From contig SBGP01000013.1 in the NCBI GenBank assembly GCA_006226595.1, positions 1 through 64,000 on the forward strand: a stretch of DNA of 64,000 nt. Direction: 5' to 3'. Shown piece after piece: positions 54,273-62,922 of the stretch. Position numbers and translations under genes: made by a program. This DNA comes from Deltaproteobacteria bacterium (GTDB taxonomy: Bacteria > Myxococcota_A > UBA796 > GCA-2862545). How positions within the stretch are numbered: the stretch's first letter is position 1; each line of letters starts with the position of its first letter. The notes beneath the pieces were generated by a model. The model did not search any database, was not told the origin of the DNA, and worked only from the letters and a program-made list of their open reading frames with translations.

Positions 54273-54380
54273 CGAGACGCGGCGCCGGACCCTCGCTGGC
54301 AAGGGGATTCTCGACCCCTCCGTGGGGACGCTCATGCGGCTTGACCCTTCCGGGGGCCTCTGGGATCCTGCCTTCGGAGG

Positions 54381-57300
54381 TTGACGCTGTCGCAGGGCGA
54401 CCAGACGGGGGCCTGGCATCGCCCGGGCTGGGGCCTGGGCGTGACGCTGGTCTCGCTCCTCATCGCGCTCATCGCGGCGGTGGCGGTCCTGCGCGTACAG
54501 GAGGCGTCGCGCGTCGAGCTCGTGCGTCGTCAGGTCGAGCTCCTCGAGCGTGTGGATGCGCCCCTCGACGACTGGGAGCGCCGTCGCCGTGTGGCGATCC
54601 GCGAGCTGGTGGTCATGCCGGAGGTCCGGGCCGCGGTGCTCGGCATCCTCCACCGGGACGTGTCCGAGCTGCTCGAGTGCCCCGAGCAGCAGGCCCTCCG
54701 CCGCGTGGTTGGGCGCGAGCTCGCCCGTCGCGGTGACCTCGGTCTGTTCGTGATCCGTCCCGACGGCACGAGCCTGGCGTCCATGCACGACGACAACGTC
54801 GGCACGCCCAACTTCCTCATGGAACGACATCCGGAGCGCATGGCGCGGGCCTTTGCGGGTGAGACCGTGTTCGTGCCCGCGGTGAGGTCCGACGTCGAGC
54901 TGCGCCCCCGAAGCGGTGGGGTGCGCCCGGCCGGCTACCCGACGGCGTTCTTCGCCACGCCGATCGTCGAGGAGGGCGAGGTCGTCGCGGTGTTCACGGT
55001 GCGCGTCGATGCCGCCCACGAGTTCGCGCAGCTCGCACTCGGGTACTTCGGAGAGACGGGCGAGGTCGTGGCCTTCTCCGAAGACGGTCGCCTCGTGTCG
55101 CGCTCCCGCTTCGAGGACGCGCTGCGAGCCGAGGGCCTGCTCGGACCCGATGAGTCGTCCCTGGTCGCGCTCTCCGTGAAGCTGCCCGAGGGCGTGCTCG
55201 AGGCGCTCCCGGGGACGGGTGGCGGCCAGAGCGCGCGCCCCTACGTGAACTACCGCGGTGCGCGCGTGATCGGCGCGTGGCGGTGGGACGAGACCCTCGG
55301 CATCGGCCTGCTCGCCGAGCGAGAGGTGGGCGAGGTCGTCGCGGTCGGCGGGAGGACCTGGCTGGGGCTCGTCGTCCTTCTTCTCGTCGGCTTGCCGCTG
55401 GTGTTCCTTACCTTGCGGCGCTTCGGGGGTCGCCCCTACGCGGCCCCCGTGCTCGTCGCCGTCGTGTTCATCGTGCTCGCGCTGGTGGTGTTCGGTGCCA
55501 CGCTCCGGCAGATTCGATCGGATGCACGGCACGACGGGGAAGGGCGCGCGCACCTGCTCGCCTCGAAGACCCAGGCGGCGGTGGATGGCTGGCTTCAGGT
55601 TCGCCTCGAGGAGCTGGCGCTGCTCGGCCAGGAGTCCGATGTTCGCCGGGCGGTGCTCGCGCTGCGCGAAGCCAGCGCAGACGGTGCTGCCGATTCCCAG
55701 GCGCTCGTCGCGTTGAGCGAGCGAGTGCGAGCGGTGAGCCACGCCCACGACGACCCTGGGTTCTTCGTGATGACCGAGGACTTCACGTGTCTGGTCAGCG
55801 TCGGCGGAGGCTGCGACATCCAGCTCGAGGAAGCACGCCCGGCGCTCGACGGCCGCACCTGGTTCGTCGGAGACCAGGAGGAGGGTCGCCGGTCCAACGC
55901 ACTCCTGCTCGGGCCGGTAGAGGAGGATGGTGAGGTCATCGCCATGCTCGCGCTCCGCCTCGACACCGCCGGCGAACTGTCGCGGTACGCGAGGCTCGGC
56001 CGCCAGGCGCTCACCGGCGAGACCTACCTCGTCGACGCCCACGGGCGTCGCATCACGCCGAGTCGGTTCTCGGGGGACGAGTCCGGCGTTGGCCTGCCCA
56101 TCCATGCGCCGACGGGCAGCCCGCCCCGGTCTGTCCGCGAGGTCATGCTGGGCCGCAGCGGCTCGACGGCTCTGGCCTACGTCGGGGAGCGGGGCGTCCC
56201 GCTCCTCGGAGCCTGGGTGTGGTCCGACGAGTACCGTTACGGCGTGGTCTCGGAGATTCACGTCGCCGAGGTCGAGGAGTCGGTCGCGGCCGAGATCGAG
56301 CTGTCGATGTGGCTCAACGTCGCGGGTGCGGTGATCGCGAGCCTCGCCGGTCTGCTGCTGCTCGCTGCGGTACGCGAGCGTCAGCGCGAAGAGGTCGCGG
56401 AGCTCGTCGAGGCGCGGCAGCTCGCCGAGCAGGCGAACCTCGCCAAGGACGCGTTGCTCGCCAACGTGACCCACGAGCTGCGAACGCCGATGAACGGCGT
56501 CATCGGCATGATCGACCTCCTCATGCTCGGTGGACCGTCTCCGTTCCAGCGCGACAAGCTCCTCGTGATGCGCGACTCGGCCGAGAGCCTGCTCGCCGTG
56601 CTCAACGACCTGCTCGACTTCTCCAAGCTGCGCGGCGGCTACGTCACCCTCGAGGAGCGCGCATTTCCGCTTCGCGCGATGCTCGAGAACATCGTCGAGC
56701 TGCAGCGACCCGTCGCCCAGGACCGCGGCCTGGTGCTCATCGACGATCTGGATCCGGACCTGCCTGAGTTCGTGAGGGGCGACAGCCTGCGGCTGCGGCA
56801 GGTGATCACCAACCTGCTCTCCAACGCGCTCAAGTTCACCGAGAGAGGGAGGGTTCGCCTGTCGGTGCGCCTCGGGCCCACGGGAATGCGCTTCGAGGTC
56901 TCCGACACCGGCATCGGCATCGCCCCGGACCACATCGAGCTGGTGTTCAAGGAGTTCGTCCAGGCCGAGGCGTCGACCACCCGGCGCTTCGGGGGCACGG
57001 GGCTCGGCCTTCCGATCTGCGTGCGCATCCTCGAGGCCATGGATTCCGAGCTCCACGTCGAGAGCGTTCCCGACAAGGGCAGCACGTTCTGGTTCACCTT
57101 GGAGCTACCCGAGGCCGACGCGCCGCTCGACGAGCCTTCGGAGCTGGACAGCAGCGGCGAGGGGCTTCGCACGGGCGTGCGCATTCTCGTCGCCGAGGAC
57201 AACGCCGTGAACCGGCGCCTGGCGCGGCTGGTGCTCGAAGGTGCGGGCCACGACGTCGTGCTCGCGCGAGACGGCGTGGACGCGGTGGACGCGGTGATGG

Positions 57301-57941
57301 CGGACCCGAGCTTCGACCTGGTGTTCATGGACGTGCAGATGCCGCGCTTGGATGGCATCGAGGCGGCACGTCGCATCCGCGCGACCTTCGATGCCGAGCG
57401 GCTGCCCATGGTGGCGCTGACCGCGCTCGATCGGGCCGAGGACATCCAGCGCGTGGAGGCGGTCGGTATGCAGGCGACCGTGGGCAAGCCCTTCGCGGCG
57501 GACGCGCTGCTGGCGGCGGTGCAGCGATGGGCCCGCGCGCAGCTCGACCTGCCCGACGAGCTGGAGCCGCTGCTCACTCCCGACCCTCCGAGCGCCGAAG
57601 AGCCGCTGGTCGACTTCCACAAGCTCGAGTCCGAGTGGGGTGGCCTCGGCGCGATCGAGGAGGTCCCCGCGCTGCTCACCGAGTTCCTCGAGGAGCTGCA
57701 CGGTCGTGAGCCCGTGCTGATCGACGACGACCTGGAGGGCGTGCGCCGCGCCTCTCACGCGCTCAAGTCCACGGCGGCCACCGTGTACGCGATGCCGCTC
57801 TCGCGCATGATGCGGAAGATCGAGCACGCGGCGGGTGACGGCAAGCTCGCGCTGGTGGCGGAGCTCCGCGGTGAGGCCATGCCGCTGATCGTCAACACCC
57901 GCGCCGAGGTCCGTCGCTACCTCGAGAACTCGGCGTCGTAG
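54381..57941 (+). CDS. Hybrid sensor histidine kinase with two Cache-like sensors, REC and Hpt
   Basis: 1186 aa. Start ambiguous: TTG 54381 directly abuts GGAGG, and a CTG at 54387 has better spacing; no ATG nearby. Helices near 18-40, 320-345, 353-375 and 630-655 frame two extracytoplasmic Cache-like domains (about 45-310 and 385-625). Coiled coil, HisKA H698 (NVTHELRTPMNG), ATPase (N box VITNLLSNALKF, G2 GTGLGLPI), receiver with D984 (LVFMDVQMP) and Hpt with H1126 (RRASHALKS). Full internal phosphorelay. Final 25 bp overlap the convergent REC-Hpt gene. Confidence 0.92.
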   Translation: MTLSQGDQTGAWHRPGWGLGVTLVSLLIALIAAVAVLRVQEASRVELVRRQVELLERVDAPLDDWERRRRVAIRELVVMPEVRAAVLGILHRDVSELLECPEQQALRRVVGRELARRGDLGLFVIRPDGTSLASMHDDNVGTPNFLMERHPERMARAFAGETVFVPAVRSDVELRPRSGGVRPAGYPTAFFATPIVEEGEVVAVFTVRVDAAHEFAQLALGYFGETGEVVAFSEDGRLVSRSRFEDALRAEGLLGPDESSLVALSVKLPEGVLEALPGTGGGQSARPYVNYRGARVIGAWRWDETLGIGLLAEREVGEVVAVGGRTWLGLVVLLLVGLPLVFLTLRRFGGRPYAAPVLVAVVFIVLALVVFGATLRQIRSDARHDGEGRAHLLASKTQAAVDGWLQVRLEELALLGQESDVRRAVLALREASADGAADSQALVALSERVRAVSHAHDDPGFFVMTEDFTCLVSVGGGCDIQLEEARPALDGRTWFVGDQEEGRRSNALLLGPVEEDGEVIAMLALRLDTAGELSRYARLGRQALTGETYLVDAHGRRITPSRFSGDESGVGLPIHAPTGSPPRSVREVMLGRSGSTALAYVGERGVPLLGAWVWSDEYRYGVVSEIHVAEVEESVAAEIELSMWLNVAGAVIASLAGLLLLAAVRERQREEVAELVEARQLAEQANLAKDALLANVTHELRTPMNGVIGMIDLLMLGGPSPFQRDKLLVMRDSAESLLAVLNDLLDFSKLRGGYVTLEERAFPLRAMLENIVELQRPVAQDRGLVLIDDLDPDLPEFVRGDSLRLRQVITNLLSNALKFTERGRVRLSVRLGPTGMRFEVSDTGIGIAPDHIELVFKEFVQAEASTTRRFGGTGLGLPICVRILEAMDSELHVESVPDKGSTFWFTLELPEADAPLDEPSELDSSGEGLRTGVRILVAEDNAVNRRLARLVLEGAGHDVVLARDGVDAVDAVMADPSFDLVFMDVQMPRLDGIEAARRIRATFDAERLPMVALTALDRAEDIQRVEAVGMQATVGKPFAADALLAAVQRWARAQLDLPDELEPLLTPDPPSAEEPLVDFHKLESEWGGLGAIEEVPALLTEFLEELHGREPVLIDDDLEGVRRASHALKSTAATVYAMPLSRMMRKIEHAAGDGKLALVAELRGEAMPLIVNTRAEVRRYLENSAS

Positions 57942-58627
57942 GCCTGCTGGATGCCCTGCAGCGCAGCGCGTCCCTCGAGCTGAAGGTCCGCGAGGTCCTG
58001 TTCGCGGGGGATGTCTTCGGCGTGGGCGATCAGCCGGGCGACCCGCGCGAGCTCGAACAGGCCCAGCGGACTCGCGATGCCCGCGAGCTGGTGGGCGATC
58101 GACTTGGCGGTGGTCACCTCGCCGGAAGCCGCCGCACTCGCAATCACGCGCAGGCGTCCCGGGGTCTTCATGAGGAAGCTCTGCAGCGTGTCCTTCAGCA
58201 GCCCGCGGTCGCCCGAGAGCTCTTCGATGCGGCGGATCGACGCGAGCGCATCCCGGCCGGGTGGCGTGAACGCGCGACCGCTGACCAGCCCTTGTTCAAG
58301 GCGCTCACGCGAGACGGGCTTGGGCACGCATCCGTTCATGCCGGCGGCCAGGCACTCGTCCTCGGCGTTCTCGCGTCCGGTGACGCCCAGGATGCGCGGC
58401 TGAGCGATCGGGAGCTTGCGGATCTGGTTTGCGGTCGCGAACCCGCTGATCCCGGGAAGCTCGATGTCGAGGAGGACCAGGTCTGGAGGCGACGCCGTGC
58501 ACGCGTTCACGGCCTCTTCGCCGCTCTGCACCGTGTCGACGTCGAAGCCGTAGCTGCGGAGCTGTGCCGCGAGCAGACGCGCCGCCACGGGCGAGTCCTC
58601 GACGACGAGAGCGCGAGCACGGTTCAC
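57917..58627 (-). CDS. Response regulator with receiver and Hpt domains
   Basis: 236 aa, GTG 58627 after GGAGGGAAC. REC domain with phospho-acceptor D54 (LVLLDIELPG) and KP motif GCVPKPVS, then an Hpt domain with H179 (KSIAHQLAG). Likely a phosphorelay intermediate working with the hybrid kinase whose 3' end it overlaps by 25 bp. Its start overlaps the stop of the receiver fragment upstream (GTGA). Confidence 0.85.
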   Translation of the reverse strand: MNRARALVVEDSPVAARLLAAQLRSYGFDVDTVQSGEEAVNACTASPPDLVLLDIELPGISGFATANQIRKLPIAQPRILGVTGRENAEDECLAAGMNGCVPKPVSRERLEQGLVSGRAFTPPGRDALASIRRIEELSGDRGLLKDTLQSFLMKTPGRLRVIASAAASGEVTTAKSIAHQLAGIASPLGLFELARVARLIAHAEDIPREQDLADLQLEGRAALQGIQQAYDAEFSR

Positions 58628-58800
58628 GTTCCCTCCAGCGACAGCTCCAGGAGGCGGCGCAGCATGTCGAAGTCTACCGGCTTTGGGACATATCCGTCGA
58701 ACGGCGCGCGCTCGCTTTCCCTCCGCTCGCCGTCGACCACTCTCGCGGTGAGGACGCTTCGCGAAGACGTTGCCGCCGGTTGGCCGTCGAGGCCTGCTGG
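58624..58800 (-). pseudogene. Truncated receiver-domain remnant
   Basis: The reading frame ending at 58624 encodes VLTARVVDGERRESERAPFDGYVPKPVDFDMLRRLLELSLEG: the last third of a REC domain with the conserved A-x-x-GYVPKPVDF (Lys of the KP motif). Nothing upstream in this or other frames matches the first two thirds; the DUF2079 gene begins on the other strand at 58851. Probably the surviving 3' end of a receiver gene cut by a rearrangement; upper boundary approximate. Confidence 0.5.
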
Positions 58801-58850
58801 GCTGGACCGCGAATCTCCGCGCCCGTGGCTCGGTGGCGTACCATGCGCGC

Positions 58851-60305
58851 ATGACGCGACCCACGCCACGAGAGTCCGTGCAGCTGTATGCCATGATGGC
58901 ATGCGCGGCGTTCGCGTACCTCGCGCATTCGTGGTTGCGATGGAGAAATCACCTCTCTGGTGGATTCGACCTGGGCATCTTCGACCAGGCGATCCGCAGG
59001 TACGCGATGTTCGCGGAGCCCGAGGTTCCCATCCTCGGCCTGGACTTCCACCTGCTCGGAGACCACTTTCATCCGGTATTACTGCTGTTCGTGCCAGTGT
59101 ACTGGGTGTGGCCGCATCCGATGGCGCTCAACGTCGCGCTGGTCGCGCTGCTCGTGTCCACGGCGGTGCCGGTGTACCTGTTCTGTCGCGAGCAGCAGGT
59201 CGACCACCCGCGAAGCCTGATGTACGCGACCGTGTTGCTCGCCTGGTGGCCGTTTCAGGCCCTGGTGAACTGGGACTTCCACGAGGTGGCCTTCGCCGTG
59301 CCGCTGCTCGCCTGGGTCGTGCTCTTCCTCGAGCGCGAGTGGCTCGGGTGGGTGGTTGCGCTGTGCCTGCCGCTGTTGCTCGTCCGCGAGGATCTCGGGG
59401 TGACGATGGCCGCGGTCGGTCTGTTGCTGTGCGCGCGCCGCTGGTGGGGGCCGGGCCTGTTGCTGGTCGTCGTCGGTCTCGCCGGCTTCCTGTCGCTGAC
59501 GAAGTGGGTCATCCCGGCGTTCGCGGTCAGTGGCACCTTCCGTCACTGGCAGTACTCGCAGCTCGGCGAGGGGCCCGGCGAGGCGCTGCTCTTCGCGGTC
59601 ACGCACCCGATGGCGGTGCTCGCCATGCTCTTCGACCACCCGTACAAGCAGACGTTGTGGGCGGTGAGCTTCGTCCCGCTCCTCGGTCTGCCGCTGTTCT
59701 CCCCGTACGGATGGCTCGCGATGCCCATCCTCGTCTCCCGCCTGCTCAACGATCGGGAGAACGTGTGGGTGCCGGTCTATCAGTACGACGCGGTGCTCGT
59801 GCCGCTGTTGCTGATGGGCACGGTGCACACGCTGACCCGACTCGGACGTGCCCGCGGGTGGGAGCGGCCCCACGACCTGTTCGCGGTGTGGCTGCTGGCG
59901 CTGTCCGCGGTCGGTACGTTCATCGCGCCTGCCCTGTTTCCGCTGGGGCTCACGGCGACGGGTGAGTCGTGGGCGCTTCCTGCGAAGGTTCCGGCGCTGA
60001 ACCGGGCCCTGGCGCAGATCCCCGACGGCGTGTGCGCCGAGGTTCCGGACAAGTCCGCGCCGCATCTCACCGACCGCGCCATGGTCGGGCTGCACAACAG
60101 CATCGGGGACGAGCTGACGACGTGGATGGTCATCGACACCACGGTGCCGGAGCTGGGCGGGGTCACGCCGCTCACGCCCGACCAAGCCATGGCCCGCGCC
60201 GAACGCCTCGGGTTCGAGGTCGTCACCGCCGACGACGAGGGCATCTGGACGCTGAAGCGCGACCTGCCGAACCCGCCGCGCTGCCGCGACTACGTGGGGC
60301 TGTGA
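58851..60305 (+). CDS. DUF2079 membrane protein
   Basis: 484 aa, ATG 58851. About nine to ten helices. Family hallmarks FDLGIFDQAIRRYA, GLDFHLLGDHFHPVLLLFVP and LLVREDLGVTMAA (with the RED motif) are present. DUF2079 proteins are GT-C-like candidate glycosyltransferases of the membrane, function unproved. C-terminal soluble domain (DKSAPHLTDRAMV, RAERLGFEVVTADDEGIW). Final 16 bp overlap the convergent GNAT gene. Confidence 0.87.
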   Translation: MTRPTPRESVQLYAMMACAAFAYLAHSWLRWRNHLSGGFDLGIFDQAIRRYAMFAEPEVPILGLDFHLLGDHFHPVLLLFVPVYWVWPHPMALNVALVALLVSTAVPVYLFCREQQVDHPRSLMYATVLLAWWPFQALVNWDFHEVAFAVPLLAWVVLFLEREWLGWVVALCLPLLLVREDLGVTMAAVGLLLCARRWWGPGLLLVVVGLAGFLSLTKWVIPAFAVSGTFRHWQYSQLGEGPGEALLFAVTHPMAVLAMLFDHPYKQTLWAVSFVPLLGLPLFSPYGWLAMPILVSRLLNDRENVWVPVYQYDAVLVPLLLMGTVHTLTRLGRARGWERPHDLFAVWLLALSAVGTFIAPALFPLGLTATGESWALPAKVPALNRALAQIPDGVCAEVPDKSAPHLTDRAMVGLHNSIGDELTTWMVIDTTVPELGGVTPLTPDQAMARAERLGFEVVTADDEGIWTLKRDLPNPPRCRDYVGL

Positions 60306-60802
60306 CCGGTTGGCAGGCGCATGCCCACGTGGTCGACGAAGATCCCGAGGACCGCGTCTCGCCTGGTCCCGAAGCGGACGCCTCCCATCCGCGTGTAGAA
60401 CGCCTCGGCGGGGTTGCCGTCGAGCACCCACAGACCAACCGCGGCGTGGCCCCCCTCGGAGAGGCGCGCGTGGACGGCCTCGAGCAGGTGGCGCCCGTGG
60501 CCGTGACCCTGGACCCGTCGCCGCAGGTACAGCGCATACAGCTGGACGCCGAGGTCGTCGGGCAGCCCCTCGCGGCGGGGACCCGCGGACGCGAAGCCCA
60601 CGAGGCTGCCGTCGTCGTCGAGCACCAGGTGATGGGTGCCCGGCTGGCCGATCATCTCGGTCCACAGCCGCTCGCGAGCCTCGACGGTGAGCTTCGCGAG
60701 CAGGTCGTCGGGAAGCCGCCCCGCGTAGGTCTCGTGCCAGGTGTCGACGTGAAGTCGGGCCAGCGCGCCGATGTCCGCGGGCTCCGCCTCACGGATGCGC
60801 AT
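60290..60802 (-). CDS. GNAT-family N-acetyltransferase
   Basis: 170 aa, ATG 60802 shares one base with the upstream DUF2752 stop. Opening MRIREAEPADIGALARLHVDTWHETYAG is typical of GNAT proteins. Acetyl-CoA loop RRRVQGHGHGRHLLEAV and motif B VLDGNPAEAFYTRMGG. Acceptor unknown. Second gene of the DUF2752 transcript. Confidence 0.85.
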   Translation of the reverse strand: MRIREAEPADIGALARLHVDTWHETYAGRLPDDLLAKLTVEARERLWTEMIGQPGTHHLVLDDDGSLVGFASAGPRREGLPDDLGVQLYALYLRRRVQGHGHGRHLLEAVHARLSEGGHAAVGLWVLDGNPAEAFYTRMGGVRFGTRRDAVLGIFVDHVGMRLPTGHSPT

Positions 60803-61272
60803 CACAGCGCGTTGTAGCCGAAGCAGCGGGCCACCCAGAGCCCGAGGTACGGCACCGCCAGCCAGAACATCGTCCACCAGAAAAGCACCGGGAAGGGCAC
60901 GACCCACAGCTTGTAGTTGCGGGTCGCGAGGCGCAGACCGCCGAGCACGCCGCCCACCGCGAGCCACACCAGGAGCAGGGCGCCGGCGGCGTTGTAGGTG
61001 AACGCCTTGAGGACCTCGCCGCGCACGAGCCACACCCACGAGCGCGTCATGCCGCACGACGGACAGGGCAGGCCGAAGGCCATCTGGAAGCCGCACTCGC
61101 CGCCGAACTGCCGCCCGAGGATCATCGTCCAGTTCGGGTCCTCGGATGGGTAGAACACGAAGGAGACGAGCAGCGCGAGCAGGCCGACCACGAACAGCAT
61201 GGTCGACCAGGCCCAGTCGGGCATCTTCGCTTCTTCGAGCGCCTGGAGCGTGGCTTCGAGCTTGTCCTTCAC
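60802..61272 (-). CDS. DUF2752-domain membrane protein
   Basis: 156 aa with two to three helices (WSTMLFVVGLLALLVSFVF, NAAGALLLVWLAVGGVLGG, LFWWTMFWLAVPYLGLWV). The DUF2752 core GLPCPSCGMTRSWVWLVRG, with CPSCG at the membrane face, is present. No reaction known. Followed by the GNAT gene with a one-base overlap; 69 bp separate it from the selenoprotein gene upstream. Confidence 0.85.
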   Translation of the reverse strand: MKDKLEATLQALEEAKMPDWAWSTMLFVVGLLALLVSFVFYPSEDPNWTMILGRQFGGECGFQMAFGLPCPSCGMTRSWVWLVRGEVLKAFTYNAAGALLLVWLAVGGVLGGLRLATRNYKLWVVPFPVLFWWTMFWLAVPYLGLWVARCFGYNAL

Positions 61273-61341
61273 GCGATCTCCGCGTCAGTGCCCTAACCAC
61301 GGGGTTGTGGACGGGCTACCGCCGCGGAGTGCGGCACCGCG

Positions 61342-62118
61342 TCAGGGCAGGTTTGCCTGCACCTGGGACTCGTTCACCCAGCTCCCACGAACGACGATCT
61401 CGCCGCCCGCCTTGATCAGCGTCATGCTCGGCAGCGCGATGCTCGTGCCGTCGATGAATCGGGCGCTCGTCTGGAAGTTGGGGTCGGCCACCACCGGGTG
61501 GTTCAGGCCGTAGGTATTCGCCCAGGTCTGCAGGTCGGCCACCGAGGGCGGCTGCCGCGAGCTGTTGTGACCAATCATGGTGATCACGATGAAACCCTGG
61601 TCCTTGTAGCGCTGGTACAGGCCTTCCAGGCCTGCGGCTTCCGCCTGACAGCGGGTTCACCAGAAGGCTGCTCCGACGAGCAGCACCTCTCGGTCGCAGA
61701 AGTCGTGGAGGCTCAGGGTGTCGCCGTACTGGTCGGTGAGCGCGAAGTCCTGCGAGATCTGACCGAGGCCGTTGCCCGTGGACTGGATGTCGTCGCGACA
61801 GGCGCCGATGGGCCAGCCGCCGGCGTACGGGTGGTCGGAGGCCGAGTTGGGATCCGTGTTCCCGTCGACTTCGACGCCGTCGTCGTAGCCGTCGTTGTCG
61901 GTGTCCGGCAGGTTCGGGTCGGTGCCGAGCTCGGCCTCGGTGGCGTCGCTCAGGCCGTCCCCGTCGGAGTCCGCGTCGGTGTTGGTACCGGTGTCCGCAC
62001 TCGAGCCGGTGTCGGCGGTGGTGCCCGTGTCGGTGATCGGGTCACCATCGAGCGGGTTGGGACCCTGGTCGCACGCGGCGAGCAAAGCCAGGATAGAAAC
62101 TGCGATAAATCGGCGCAA
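61342..62118 (-). CDS. Thioredoxin-fold redox lipoprotein with in-frame TGA (predicted selenoprotein, U154-x-x-C157)
   Basis: 258 aa with TGA 61659-61657 read as selenocysteine. TTG 62118 follows GGAGG by six bases; lipobox LAAC gives C16. A DTG-rich linker and a thrombospondin-3/EF-like stretch (DADSDGDGLSDATE, DTDNDGYDDGVE) lead to a TlpA/AhpC-type domain (QDFALTDQYGDTLSLHDFC, VLLVGAAFW-U-TRCQAEAAGLE, FIVITMIGHNSS, PVVADPNFQTSARF, LPSMTLIKAGGEIVVRG). In relatives this is FWCxPC; here the first Cys codon is TGA and the second is TGT. Frame is open from TTG to 61342. Predicted membrane-attached oxidoreductase or peroxidase. Alternative: a nonsense-mutated Cys protein. Sec machinery is not in the window. 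Confidence 0.8.
61618..61634 (-). promoter_or_regulatory. Candidate bacterial SECIS hairpin after the TGA
   Basis: RNA CAGGCC-UGGAA-GGCCUG: a perfect 6-bp stem, extendable by a G-U pair, with a five-base loop. Its loop begins 28 nt after the TGA, within the span usually described for bacterial SECIS elements, and has a G at the second loop position. An alternative weaker hairpin (GGC-GGAA-GCC) lies 11 nt after the TGA. The element is inside the coding sequence, as in bacteria. Confidence 0.6.
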
Positions 62119-62184
62119 AGCGCACCTCCAGAGCGCTTTCAGTATCGGTACTCCTCGAGGGCTCCGGTGCAAAAATGCCGTGCG

Positions 62185-62922
62185 CTACGCGGGAGGCTCC
62201 TCTTCCGGCGGATCCGGGAAGGGCAGCGCGAGGCGTGGTTCGGCGGCCAGCGCGTCCTCCCACCAGGGCATCGTCTGCCACAGCGCCCGCAGCTCGTCGG
62301 GGATCGGGCAGATCACCTCGATGCGTCGCTCCTCGGTGGGATGCGGCAGGTCCATCGCCAGGCAGTGCAGTCCCAGACGCTGGAACCCGTGGTTCTCGCG
62401 CCACCAGCGGTTGATGCGCGTGTCGCCGTGGGACGAGTCGCCGATCACCGGGTGGTGCATGTCCCGCACGTGCCGTCGAACCTGGTGGAAGCGCCCGGTG
62501 CGTGGGGTGACGCGCAGCAGCGAGCACCGTGGCTCATCCGAGCGCCCGAGGCACTCGACTACGGACAGCGCCTCCTTCATCTCACCGTCGTCGCCCTTCA
62601 TGGGCGTGTCGACGGTGATCGGGTCGTCGTGGGGCCAGCAACCGCGCACGAAGGCGAGGTAGGTCTTGGTGCTCGACTCGTGACGCAGCGACGAGTGCAG
62701 GCGCGCCGTCCAGCGCTTGCCGTACGCGAAGATCAGGCAGCCGCTCGTCGGCTGGTCCAGGCGGTGCACGGGGTTCACGCGGCGCTTCATCTGGTTTCGC
62801 ACGCGCTGCAGGGCCACGTCGCGCACCCGCACGTGGAACGAGCGGTGCACGGGCATGCCCGCGGGCTTGGCGACGATGACGAAGTGCTCTTCTTCGAGGA
62901 GCACGGGGAGGGCGTCGCTCAC
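62185..62922 (-). CDS. RluA-family pseudouridine synthase (TruC-like)
   Basis: 245 aa, GTG 62922 overlapping the aldehyde dehydrogenase stop (GTGA). Isomerises uridine in RNA. Opening VLLEEEHFVIVAKPAGMPVHRS, catalytic Asp in NPVHRLDQPTSGCLIF, and GRFHQVRRHVRDMHHPVIGDSSHGDTRINRWW, the last resembling TruC (tRNA U65) more than RluC/D, and no S4 domain is present. Length agrees with TruC. Conservative call: RluA/TruC subfamily. Confidence 0.85.
   Translation of the reverse strand: MSDALPVLLEEEHFVIVAKPAGMPVHRSFHVRVRDVALQRVRNQMKRRVNPVHRLDQPTSGCLIFAYGKRWTARLHSSLRHESSTKTYLAFVRGCWPHDDPITVDTPMKGDDGEMKEALSVVECLGRSDEPRCSLLRVTPRTGRFHQVRRHVRDMHHPVIGDSSHGDTRINRWWRENHGFQRLGLHCLAMDLPHPTEERRIEVICPIPDELRALWQTMPWWEDALAAEPRLALPFPDPPEEEPPA

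Noticed and set aside
54301-54350. GGGG...CCCC hairpin after the LolA-like gene
   Set aside because: No T-run follows; could be a weak terminator but not supported.
53487-57056. 1189-codon open frame on the minus strand
   Set aside because: Shadow of the LolA-like and hybrid-kinase genes; GC-rich third positions keep the antisense frame open.
61657-61659. Reading the TGA as an ordinary stop ending a 154-codon protein
   Set aside because: It would leave a thioredoxin domain cut at its active site and an unexplained conserved open frame immediately downstream.
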